This document shows, piece by piece, positions 1 through 7,900 of a stretch of DNA of 12,500 nucleotides. Origin of the DNA: Monoplex corrugatus. Its lineage: Eukaryota; Mollusca; Gastropoda; Littorinimorpha; Ranellidae. Each line of letters begins with the position of its first letter. Within the stretch, counting starts at the first letter, position 1. The stretch covers positions 65,570,078-65,582,577 of the forward strand of contig CM060312.1 in assembly GCA_030674185.1 (NCBI GenBank), read 5' to 3'. The notes below the pieces were generated by a model that was not told the origin of the DNA, did no database searches, and saw nothing but the letters and a program-made list of their open reading frames with translations. A program made the translations under genes and the position numbers.

Positions 1-71
<71 letters not shown>
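1..71. repeat. (CA)n microsatellite, open at the window edge
   Basis: Perfect CA dinucleotide repeat from the first base to 71. It continues beyond the window start, so its length is a minimum. No interruptions are visible. Confidence 0.98.
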
Positions 72-73
<2 letters not shown>

Positions 74-176
74 TTTTCCATAAACAACAAAAGGGAGAAA
101 ATCCTTACTGACACATTGTGCTCACAGAGAGACAGTGAGACTTCCATCCACCCCCTCCCCTCGTTGCTGATCCCCT

Positions 177-191
177 CCCCCCCCCCCCCCC
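177..191. repeat. C homopolymer (15 C)
   Basis: Uninterrupted run of 15 C preceded by a TCCCCTCCCC context. Other C runs of similar size lie at 443-456, 1557-1573, 4525-4541 (one A interruption) and 8265-8276. Run lengths in such tracts are often unreliable in assemblies. Confidence 0.9.
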
Positions 192-280
192 GTATCTTCT
201 TTCTTTTCTGTTGGTAAGGAGGAATGGAGTTGAAGAGAGAAGAAGGCTTACTAGAAAACATAATGGATGATGATAACCAG

Positions 281-348
281 AAGAGAGGAGGAAGAAGAGG
301 AGGAGGAGGAGAGGAGGAGGAGGAGGAGGAAGAGGAGGAGGAGGAGGT
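281..348. repeat. (GGA/GAA)n purine triplet repeat
   Basis: Purine-only tract made of GGA triplets with scattered GAA triplets and a few phase slips. It opens a short glutamate/arginine-coding reading frame on the + strand, which is a by-product of the repeat. Confidence 0.93.
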
Positions 349-359
349 TGAATTGGATT

Positions 360-515
360 TCGGTGTCTGAGCTGCCGCCATCTCATTCCTTCCATTGTTT
401 CTCTTTCGTTTCTCCTGCCCCCCGTTCTCTTCTTCCGACTCTCCCCCCCCCCCCCCACCCTCCTTCTCTCGCCGAATCTTCTCCCTCTCGATCATTCCAT
501 CTGTCTCACTCGTTC

Positions 516-555
<40 letters not shown>

Positions 556-960
556 TTTTTTATTTTGTATTTTTTTAACACATTCAGTCACTCTCTTTCT
601 TTCTCATTAAATCGTTCTGTTCCTGTTTTTCTTTCTCCCTTTTCTGTATTTCTTTCCCTCTTTTCCGTCTCTTTGTCTCTGTCTCTCTGTCTGTCTGTTT
701 TCTGTCTCCTGCCTGTCTTTCTTCTTCTCTCTCTGTCTCTGTCTCTGTCTTCTGTCTCTGTCTGTCTGTCTCTGTCTCTGTCTCTCTCCCCTCTGCCATC
801 CCTCTGTCTGCTGCCTCTGTCTGTCTGTCTGTCTTGTCTGTTCTCTCTCTCCCTCCCCTCTGCCATCCCTATGTCTCTGTCTCTCGTTGACTGTCTCCTC
901 CCCTCCCCCCCCTCTCTCTCTCTGTGACTTTTTTCCTCTCATTTTCTTCTCAATTCCCAA
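360..960. repeat. Pyrimidine-rich block with (CT)18 and (TCTG)-type repeats
   Basis: About 600 bp that is overwhelmingly C and T on the + strand. It includes a C14 run at 443-456, a clean (CT)18 at 518-553, and from about 660 to 925 a mosaic of TCTG, TCTC and TCTTTC motifs. Every reading frame here is low-complexity (Ser/Leu or Arg/Glu/Thr), so no gene is called. The sequence between motifs (360-440, 560-650) is also pyrimidine-rich and not recognisable. Confidence 0.9.
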
Positions 961-999
961 CCTAGGGGGATCGCACGCACGCGTTTGTGTGTGTTAGTT

Positions 1000-1129
1000 T
1001 GTGAGACAAAGAAAGAAAAGATAGAGGCGGCGGAGAGTGAGATGGAGATAGATGGAGAGATTGGAGAGGAAGAGAGAAGAGAGAGAAAGAGAGAGGGAAG
1101 GGGGACAGTGTGTCTTGAGATACAAACAC

Positions 1130-1164
<35 letters not shown>

Positions 1165-1262
1165 AGAGACTGAGACAAAGAGACAGAGAGAGAGAGAGAG
1201 AGGGAAGATGGACAGACAGAGAGTGAGAGATAGAGACAGAGACACTCACAGACAGAGACAGT
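1000..1262. repeat. Purine-rich block with (TC)15 next to (GA)n
   Basis: The region is GA-rich, with GAGA, GACA and GATA variants. Inside it, a (TC)15 tract at 1133-1162 is followed by AGAGAGA and a longer (AG) tract at 1185-1203. The opposed TC and AG runs are complementary and could pair as a hairpin of about 18 bp with a loop near 1163-1184. Reading frames are repeat shadows. Confidence 0.88.
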
Positions 1263-1353
1263 CAGTCAATCCCGCCTCCAAACGGGATCGTCTTCCGAGA
1301 CGGCTGGCTGCGAGAGGGAGACAAGACACCTTTAGATCAAGGTCGTGACCCTG
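1263..1353. other. Short unique island
   Basis: Non-repetitive, CpG-containing sequence between the GACA repeats and the A/GAA tract. No coding, tRNA or transposon signal was recognised. Confidence 0.5.
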
Positions 1354-1423
1354 AAAAAAAAAGAAGAAGAAGAAGAAAAAAAAAAAGTAAAAAAAAAGTA
1401 GTAGTAGTAGTCGTCGTCGTCGT
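1354..1423. repeat. Compound A / GAA / GTA / GTC repeat
   Basis: A-rich tract with (GAA)n and a GTA interruption at 1354-1397, then GTAGTAGTAGTAG at 1398-1410, switching directly to TCGTCGTCGTCGT up to 1423. The GTA to GTC switch changes one base of the triplet without losing phase, the same style of block switch seen in the triplet arrays near 8481 and 8632. Confidence 0.92.
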
Positions 1424-1634
1424 AGGCAGTCTCTGACGGCGGGGCCGGCTAATTGCGCTTAAAAGAGTGTGGGTAAATCCCCGTCAGACGCCCCGATCCA
1501 TCAAAGGACTGGAAAACATGCATGTCTGCCTCAGACGACGATCAATTTGCTCCCTGCCCCCCCCCCCCCCCCCACCCCTGGGGGATTTGTGGGGGTTCGG
1601 GCAGGGAAGAAACCAGGGGCGCGCGATCCGAACT
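1424..1634. other. Unique, CpG-containing island with a C17 run
   Basis: GC-rich unique sequence interrupted by 17 C at 1557-1573. Overlapping open frames cover it, but they run on into the Ser/Leu-rich pyrimidine tract and show no domain. Nothing else was recognised. Confidence 0.5.
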
Positions 1635-1908
1635 TTCTCTCTCTCTCTCTCTGTATGTGTGTGTGTCTGTGTCTTCTCTGTTTCTTTCTGGCTCTCTGTC
1701 TGTCTCTGTCTCTGTCTGTCTCTCTCGTCCGTTTCTGTCTCTCTCTCTCTCTCTGCCTCTCTCTGTGTGTCTCTCTCTCCTTCCCCTCTCTCTCTTTCTT
1801 TTGTCTCTGCCTTTGTCTCTGTCTTTCTGTCTCTCTGTCTCTGTCTCTCTGTCCTCTCTCCCTCTCCCTTCTTGTCCCTGTCTCTCTGTCTGTCTCACTC
1901 TGTCTGTC

Positions 1909-1943
<35 letters not shown>

Positions 1944-1960
1944 TTCTCTCTCCGCCCGGG
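1635..1960. repeat. Pyrimidine-rich block, (CT)n and (TCTG)n
   Basis: About 325 bp of CT, TCTG, TCTT and short TGTG motifs, including (TGTC)n near 1910-1935. It resembles the 660-925 block in composition and motif content. All three forward frames stay open because the motifs rarely form stops; this is not evidence of coding. Confidence 0.92.
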
Positions 1961-2280
1961 CCCTTCTCTATTGTGCTCCGAAAGTCATCTTGTTTTCGAG
2001 GTTGGGGGTGGTGGAATGAAGATTGGTAGTTTATAGACGCCGGGGCGCGTGTGAGTCGTCGCCCTTTTGGTTTAGGGTTGTCGGTCTTTCACGACGAGGC
2101 CCCCGACTGGTAGAGTCTGTAGTGTGTATAGATATATATGGGTTTGTAGGTCTGGGTCTGGAGGGGGTGGGTACTGTTTAATTTCTTTCTTGCAGTGTCT
2201 GTAGTGTGGTGTTTTTGTCTTCTTGGAAAGTGTTTTTAACTTTTAATTTTGAGGGTTGGTAGGGGTTAGGGGACTGTTAG
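1961..2280. other. Unique sequence, no feature recognised
   Basis: About 320 bp of T- and G-rich unique sequence with a short TATATATA stretch near 2135. No conserved motif, long open frame or transposon end was recognised on either strand. Confidence 0.5.
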
Positions 2281-2451
2281 AGAGAGCGAGAGAGAGGAGA
2301 GAGAGAGAGAGAGAGAGAGAGTGTGTGTGTGTTGTGTGTGTTGTTTTGAGGTTGGAGTGTGTGTGTGTGTGTGTTTGAGGGATTGGGGACTCTGTGTGTG
2401 TGTGTGTGTGGTGGGAGTTGGGGGAGTTTGTTTTGAGTGTGGTGAGAGGAG

Positions 2452-2500
<49 letters not shown>
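2281..2500. repeat. Alternating (GA)n and (GT)n microsatellites
   Basis: (GA)n at 2281-2321 flows into (GT)n at 2321-2340, then GT tracts at 2357-2374 and 2393-2412, and finally a long (GA)n at 2443-2500. Short unique G-rich spacers separate them. The last GA tract abuts the truncated LINE end that follows. Confidence 0.95.
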
Positions 2501-2505
<5 letters not shown>

Positions 2506-2532
2506 AGAGCGTGCAAACAGAAACTGCTACAC

Positions 2533-2757
2533 AGAATTCCAGTATATCAGCATGTCACGACAAGAAAGCTGGAGGGAAAAAAAAAGAGCATCAGGTACAT
2601 TTAGGGAGAAAATTTTGGACAGAATTTGCTGAGTGGATGAGGACAGAAAGTGTAGGAGATATCTGTACTTACAGCGACAAAAGGTAGATTTGTATGGAGG
2701 ACCATGATCGCCAAGGCCATGGAGCATGGCACGTGATGAGGATTATGAGGATTATTG
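2533..2757 (+). mobile_element. Non-LTR retrotransposon 3' end, family A, copy 1 (decayed)
   Basis: This encodes the C-terminal tail found after the reverse transcriptase domain of LINE-type elements, spread over three frames by indels. HVTTRKLEGKKK is near 2550-2585, then REKILDRIC near 2600-2630, then GRFVWRTMIAKAMEHGT ending at a TGA at 2734-2736. The motif order matches the minus-strand copy at 8723-9275 and the short copy at 3484-3578. An in-frame stop follows the ILDRIC motif. The 5' end is lost just after the GA microsatellite. After the stop comes a degenerate TGATGAGGATTATGAGGATTATT tail. The clade (RTE, CR1 or Jockey-like) cannot be fixed from the tail alone. Dead copy, no intact frame. 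Confidence 0.8.
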
Positions 2758-3404
2758 CTGATTTTCGTGCGTGGGTTTGCTTCTCGGGTAGCGATGCTTT
2801 TTCCATATTTGGAATCGTGAGAAGCATTTGGGGTTGAAACCCATTAGGGGTCCAAGCCAGAAGTCCTTGTTTCTTGTTGGTTTAAATGTCACAAGTTGCC
2901 CGCATTTGAGCCAGTAGTGTGTCAGTTGTTCTTGGGGAGGGCTAACATAAGCCATAGCTTGATGCCCTGCCCATGCTTTGCTGTATTTATGACTCTTCTT
3001 TTTTGAATAAAATTCTGTTTAAACCAAGTCCTCTCGAGGGCAGCAAAAGATAACAGAGGCACTGTCCAAGCTGAAATATGTATGAAAGGACAAAAACATC
3101 GCCATAAAACGGTAATTGATAAGAAACGGGGCATCATATTTACCTCCCCTCTCCCCATTTCTTTCCATTACTCACAAACACGTTATGATTTCATTTTAGT
3201 CCTCCTTTTCTTCCACTGGACGAAGCAGCAGGGAGGCTTCAATCTTTTTCTCCAATTTTTTTTGTATTTGGTGTTTGTTTTGTTTGTTTATCTTACATTC
3301 ACGCTTGACAAAGGCCGCATGACCGAAAAATTTGCGCCTGTCATTTGTCTGGTTCTATTTATTAAATACGCTTTCTGATTCTATTTTCGTGTTTTTCTGG
3401 TTCC
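2758..3404. other. Unique intergenic sequence
   Basis: About 650 bp of non-repetitive, AT-leaning DNA between two LINE remnants. Short open frames of 67 to 98 codons exist on both strands but match no family I recognise. An AATAAA hexamer lies at 3006-3011 without a supporting gene. Near 3303-3335 a small GGCC/GACC hairpin followed by CCGAAAAA sits in T-rich surroundings (see findings). Confidence 0.5.
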
Positions 3405-3483
3405 TTCTTAAGTGTGCTGGTTATAATTCCATCTTCCTGTATTCATGTGAAACATGGACTTCACAGCTAATTTAGAAAGACGT

Positions 3484-3578
3484 GGAGAGAGGTACTCGCA
3501 GCGACAAGGGATAGATTCATATGGAGGGCCATGATCACCAGCGTTGTGCGGCAGGGCACATGTAGATGATGATGATGG
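3484..3578 (+). mobile_element. Nested family-A LINE tail, copy 2
   Basis: The frame reading VLAATRDRFIWRAMI ends RQGTCR at a TGA at 3567-3569, which merges into GATGATGATGATGG. It is nearly the same as the last 80 bp of the copy at 8723-9275. It sits between TANLERR and QAMEMRC of the family-B element, which would otherwise be almost contiguous, so it is best read as a severely 5'-truncated insertion. No convincing target-site duplication was found. Confidence 0.75.
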
Positions 3579-3825
3579 GCACAAGCCATGGAAATGAGAT
3601 GTGATGGCAAGATGCTAAACCTCATACACACTGATCATATCACTAATGAACAAGTGTGACAGACCATCAGGCAGCTTACTGGACCATACGAAGATCTGCT
3701 GACAGCAGTTAGGAAAGAGAGAACTACGTCGGTTTGGCCTTATACCAAGATACAGTGGCCTTGCTTAGTCAGTCCTCCTGGGTGTACATGTACTGCTGAG
3801 GGAGGTAGATGGAGGGGAAGACAGA

Positions 3826-3967
3826 AAACACACACGGAGCACACGTACGCGCGCGTGCGCGCACACACCACACAGCGCGCGCGCGATGCGCACACACACA
3901 TACGCAGCACGTGCGCGCGCACACACAACACACACGCACGCACACACGCACGCACGCACGCGCGCGT
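3826..3967. repeat. (CA)n/(CG)n tract inside the family-B LINE
   Basis: Alternating purine-pyrimidine sequence for about 142 bp, mixing ACACAC runs with ACGC and CGCGCG blocks. It splits the LINE C-terminus between GRQKT and the TEWT block. Such alternation with CG blocks is a strong candidate for Z-DNA. The CpG content is unusually high for the window. Confidence 0.93.
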
Positions 3968-4096
3968 GATGGACTGACAACATTTACAGAATGGACAACG
4001 AAACGATTCAGAGACCAGGCACACAACAGGCAGAGCTGGAGGAATCTGGTGAACAGTTCTTTTGAGCGGCACCCCAATGACTTTTCTCGCAGTTAA

Positions 4097-4430
4097 GGGA
4101 AGAAGAAGAGAAAGAAATAGATAGAAGAAGAAGAATAGAAGACAAACAAGTAAGAAGACAAGAAGACAAAGAGAAGAAGAAGAAGAAGAAGAGACGACGA
4201 CGACGAGAAGAAGAAGAAGAAGAAGAAGAATGCGAAAGAAGAGAAGAGAAGAATGAAGAAGAAGAGAATGAGAAGAAGAGAAGAAGAAGAAGGAAGAAGG
4301 AGAAGGAGAAGAAGAAGGAAGGAAGGAAGGAAGGAAGAAGGAAGGAAGAAAAAAGAAGAAGAAACAAGAACAAGAAAAACAGAAGAGAACAGAAAAAAAG
4401 AAGAAGCAGAAAGAGAAAAGAAGAACGCTC
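4097..4430. repeat. GAA/GGAA-rich purine tract after the LINE stop codon
   Basis: Begins directly after the TAA at 4094-4096 and runs for about 330 bp as (GAA)n, with GACGACGACGA at about 4195-4206, a (GGAA)n block near 4317-4337 and many single-base variants. Its position suggests it grew from the 3' tail of the LINE. Long Lys/Glu/Arg frames (and Phe/Ser/Leu on the other strand) are artefacts of the repeat. Confidence 0.9.
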
Positions 4431-4625
4431 CTATCCTCGTCAGTGCCTTAATTAATTGGGGAAATGGAAGCAATACTTCAGAGTAGGGATTACGGGACAT
4501 CAGAAAACAGAAGACAGAAGCCCTCCCCCCCCCCACCCCCCAGTACACAAAGCACCATACATTCGAATCTCACCTCACATCGTGACGAAGGAGGGACCTG
4601 TTGGCTGGAACAGAAGGAGCAAGCA
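4431..4625. other. Unique spacer before the TTAA minisatellite
   Basis: Mostly unique sequence with a C-rich run at 4525-4541. No gene or transposon end was recognised until the TTAA at 4626. Confidence 0.5.
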
Positions 4626-6975
4626 TTAACCCTTTAACTCCCTCACCCTGTCCACCAAAAGCCGGTGAATGAGTCGAAAGGTTGCAGGAAGCTGGTGGAT
4701 AGGGTGAGAGTCAAAGGATTGCAGGAAGCTGGTGGATAGGGTGAGAGAGTCAAAGGATTGCAGGAAGCTGGTGGATAGGGTGAGGATATCAAAGGGTAAC
4801 AGGAAGCTGGTGGATAGGGTGAGGATACCAGAGGATTCCAAGAAGCTGGTGGATTGGGTGAGGATATCAAAGGGTAACAGGAAGCTGGTGGATAGGGTGA
4901 GGATATCAAAGGGTAACAGGAAGCTGGTGGATAGGGTGAGGATATCAAAGGGTAACAGGAAGCTGGTGGATAGGGTGAGGATATCAAAGGTAACAGGAAG
5001 CTGGTGGATTGGGTGAGGATATCAAAGGTACAGGAAGCTGGTGGATAGGGTGAGAGAGTCAAAGGATTGCAGGAAGCTGGTGGATAGGGTGAGGATATCA
5101 AAGGATTGCAGGAAGCTGGTGGATAGGGTGAGGATATCAAAGGTAACAGGAAGCTGGTGGATAGGGTAGGATATCAAAGGGTAACAGGAAGCTGGTGGAT
5201 AGGGTAAGGATATCAAAGGTAACAGGAAGCTGGTGGATAGGGTAAGGATATCAAAGGGTAACAGGAAGCTGGTGAATAGGGTAAGGATATCAAAGGGTAA
5301 CAGGAAGCTGGTGGATAGGGTAGGATATCAAAGGATTGCAGGAAGCTGGTGGATAGGGTAAGGATATAAAGGGTAACAGGAAGCTGGTGGATAGGGTAAG
5401 GATATCAAAGGTTACAGGAAGTGGTGGATAGGGTGAGGATATCAAAGGGTACAGGAAGCTGGTGGATAGGGTAAGGATATCAAAGGTAACAGGAAGCTGG
5501 TGGATAGGGTAAGGATATCAAAGGTTACAGGAAGCTTGGTGGATAGGGTAAGGATATCAAAGGGTAACAGGAAGCTGGTGGATAGGGTAGGATATCAAAG
5601 GTAACAGGAAGCTGGTGGATAGGGTAAGGATATCAAAGGGTAACAGGAAGCTGGTGAATAGGGTAAGGATATCAAAGGGTAGCAGGAAGCTGGTGGATAG
5701 GGTAGGATATCAAAGGACAGGAAGTGGTGGATAGGGTAAGGATATCAAAGGTAACAGGAAGCTGGTGGATAGGGTAGGATATCAAAGGGTTACAGGAAGC
5801 TGGTGGATAGGGTAAGGATATCAAAGGGTTACAGGAAGCTGGTGGATAGGGTAAGGATATCAAAGGGTACAGGAAGCTGGTGGATAGGGTAAGGATATCA
5901 AAGGATAACAGGAAGCTGGTGGATAGGGTAGGATATCAAAGGATTACAGGAAGCTGGTGGATAGGGTGAGGAATATCAAAGGATTGCAGGAAGCTGGTGG
6001 ATAGGGTGAGGAATATCAAAGGATTGCAGGAAGCTGGTGGATAGGGTGAGATATTCAAAGGATTGCAGGAAGCTGGTGAGATAGGGTGAGGAATATAAAA
6101 GGGGATTGCAGAAGCTGGTGGATAGGGTGAGGAATATCAAAGGATTGCAGAAGCTGGTGGATAGGGTGAAGAATATCAAAGGATTGCAGAAGCTGGTGGA
6201 TAGGGTGAGAATATCAAAGGATTGCAGAAAGCTGGTGGATAGGGTGAGGAATATCAAAGGATTGCAGAAAGCTGGTGGATAGGGTAGAATATCAAAGGAT
6301 TGCAGGAAAGCTGGTGGATAGGGTGAGATATCAAAGGATTGCAGGAAGCTGGTGGATAGGGTAAGGATATCAAAGGATTGCAGAAGCTGGTGGATAGGGT
6401 AGGATATCAAAGGATTGCAGGAAGCTGGTGGATAGGGTAGGAATCAAAGGGTTACAGAAGTGGTGGAATAGGGTGAGGAATCAAAGGATTGCAGGAAGCT
6501 GGTGGATAGGTGAAGGATATCAAAGGATTAACAGGAAGCTGGTAGATGGGTGAGGATAGTCAAGGTTTGCAGGAAACTGGTGGATTGGGTGAGGAGTGAA
6601 AGGTTGCAGGAAGCTGAAGTGGATAGGTTGGGAAGTCGTAAGGGTGAGATACACAGAGATGATGGAAGGGTATAGGGTGAGATTAAATTGCAGGAAACTG
6701 GTGGATTGGGTGAAAAAGTCAAAGGGTTAATGCAAGAAACTGATGGATAGGTTAAGGGAATCAAAGGGTTAATTAATGCAAGAAACTGACGTATAGCGTA
6801 AGGAAGTCAAAGGTTAATACAGGAAGCTGGTGGATTGGGTGAAGAAGATGAAGGTTAATTGAAGAAGCTGATGGATTGAGCGAGAGAATCGTAGGAAGCT
6901 GATGGATAGGGTTAAGGGAGTCCAAAGGGTTAATGCAAGAAGTTGACGGATAGGGTGCGGGAGTCAAAGGGTTAA
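4626..6975. mobile_element. TTAA-bounded miniature element expanded into a minisatellite
   Basis: The left boundary is TTAA (4626-4629) followed by CCCTTTAACTCCCTCACC; the right boundary is GTGCGGGAGTCAAAGGG followed by TTAA (6972-6975). The two ends are imperfect inverted repeats (about 22 of 27 positions). TTAA duplications with ends beginning CCC are characteristic of the piggyBac superfamily, so this reads as a non-autonomous piggyBac-like element, about 2.35 kb, with no transposase. Almost all of the interior is tandem repeat related to the right end itself. A second, shorter element with the same ends lies at 7871-8374. The superfamily assignment is an inference; an inverted flip at the edge of a satellite is the alternative. 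Confidence 0.62.
4672..6971. repeat. 39-bp minisatellite, roughly 55-60 units
   Basis: The unit carries GGAAGCTGGTGGATAGGGTG, then AGGATATCAAAGG and a short TAACA or ATTGCA joint. Zones differ. About 4680-4790 has GAGAGTCAAAGGATTGC. About 4790-5160 has GTGAGGATATC with GGTAACA. About 5160-5940 has GTAAGGATATC or GTAGGATATC. About 5960-6420 returns to ATTGCA with GTGAGGAATATC. From 6530 onward the units are diverged, 40-45 bp long and contain GTCAAAGGGTTAATGCA. Because 39 is a multiple of 3 and the unit has no stops, 13-residue peptide repeats appear on both strands; these are not treated as genes. Confidence 0.96.
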
Positions 6976-7254
6976 ACCTTGTTTGTCTTTCCTTGCCCTC
7001 CTCGCTTTGGTCCTTCAGGGGGGGGACTGTGTGACTTGCAGGCGGACACGTCACGTTGTGGCTGAAGAGTGAGAGAGAAGCTGCTTTGGCTTGTGTGGAA
7101 GGATGAAGGGAAAGCTGGCTGGCCATCTTGTTTCGCTTGGGTCTTTCTTACCCTTGTGATGATGCTATATATATATGTCACATCACGCTTCCTTCTGTCA
7201 ATGAGGCTTGTGGTGGTGAATGTATGTATGTATTGGGGGGAGGGGACTGTAACG

Positions 7255-7256
<2 letters not shown>
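6976..7256. other. Unique sequence between repeat arrays
   Basis: About 280 bp with a G run near 7018-7025, a TATATATATATG stretch near 7168 and no recognisable gene. Short open frames here join microsatellite frames and show no domain. Confidence 0.5.
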
Positions 7257-7293
<37 letters not shown>

Positions 7294-7449
7294 TGGGGGA
7301 GACAGAGATAAAGACGGGACAGACAGACAGACATACTGTGTATGTGGTATATGGGGGTGGGATTGGGATCGGGAGTTGTGTGTGTTGTTGTGTGTGTGTG
7401 AGGTGTGGTGAAGTAGGAGTGGATGTGTGGTTGAGTGGATGGGTGTGTG

Positions 7450-7493
<44 letters not shown>

Positions 7494-7603
7494 GAGCGTG
7501 TCGGTGTGTCTGCACACACACTCTTCTCTGTCTGTCTGTTGCTCTTCTCTCTCTCTCTCTCTCTCAACTCACACACACACACACACGCACGCCGCGCGCG
7601 CAA

Positions 7604-7656
<53 letters not shown>

Positions 7657-7690
7657 CACACACACACACACACAACACACACTCGCCCAC
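7257..7690. repeat. GT / GA / CT / CA quasi-palindromic microsatellite cluster
   Basis: (GT)n at 7257-7291, further GT-rich sequence to 7453, (GA)n at about 7453-7497, a CT-rich tract with (CT)n at about 7545-7565, and (CA)n at 7568-7682 with AACA and CG interruptions. Order and complementarity make the 7440-7590 part a large imperfect inverted repeat. A small GTGTGT-CTG-CACACAC hairpin lies at its centre near 7505-7520. Short GACA repeats occur at 7316-7332. Confidence 0.93.
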
Positions 7691-7870
7691 TCACCCCTAC
7701 ACTTCCAAACGGACCCATCTTGTGTGGTATTGCTACTAATGGTTGGTTGTGATGGTCAACAGCAACAACAGCAGCTGTGTGGGGGCGACACAGGGGAGCT
7801 ATCTTGTTGCGTTCTTCTTCAACAGTCGATTGTTTTAAATCCATTATGCTAAATCAGGTGACTAACTTAT
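7691..7870. other. Unique sequence
   Basis: About 180 bp between the CA tract and the second TTAA element. It contains a short CAACAGCAACAACAGCAGC stretch near 7757-7775. No feature was recognised. Confidence 0.5.
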
Positions 7871-7890
7871 TTAACCCTTTGACTCCCACA

Positions 7891-7900
7891 CCCTGTCCGC
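7891..7900 (+). repeat. SINE target-site duplication, left copy
   Basis: CCCTGTCCGC directly before the SINE. The identical 10-mer follows the SINE tail at 8154-8163. It lies within the terminal inverted repeat of the TTAA element, so the SINE landed in that element's end. Confidence 0.8.

Larger units (their letters stand above)
3405..4096 (+). mobile_element. Non-LTR retrotransposon 3' part, family B, twice interrupted
   Basis: Fragments of the end of a reverse-transcriptase polyprotein appear in the right order. IFLYSCETWT is near 3430-3463, then TANLERR (next frame) to about 3482, then QAMEMRC near 3580, DHITNEQV near 3630, GPYEDLLTAVRK near 3685, RELRRFG near 3718 and GRWRGRQKT near 3805. 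After a CA/CG tract come TEWTTKRF and QSWRNLVNSSFERHPNDF, ending at a TAA at 4094-4096. The CETWT block, the ITNE block and the GRxRGRQ block are hallmarks of LINE C-termini in many invertebrates. In-frame stops and at least three frame changes show it is dead. A family-A tail is nested at 3484-3578. The 5' side is truncated near 3405. Confidence 0.82.

Noticed and set aside
1467..2036. Three overlapping + strand frames of 165-189 codons
   Set aside because: All three frames are open at once over a pyrimidine repeat, which is a composition effect. No domain or start context supports one of them.
2752..3378. Small frames of 67, 78 and 98 codons in the unique region
   Set aside because: No recognisable domain, frames on opposite strands overlap, and an isolated AATAAA at 3006 is not enough to call a gene or exon.
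4732..5016. 94-codon + strand frame with a 13-residue repeat (KLVDRVRISKGNR-like), and the 165-codon minus-strand partner (PPASC-rich)
   Set aside because: The 39-bp DNA unit is a multiple of three with no stops, so periodic frames on both strands are expected. Later units carry 1-bp indels that break the frame freely, which argues against selection on a protein.
4672..6971. CRISPR array
   Set aside because: Units are contiguous with no unique spacers and the context is eukaryotic; it is a minisatellite.
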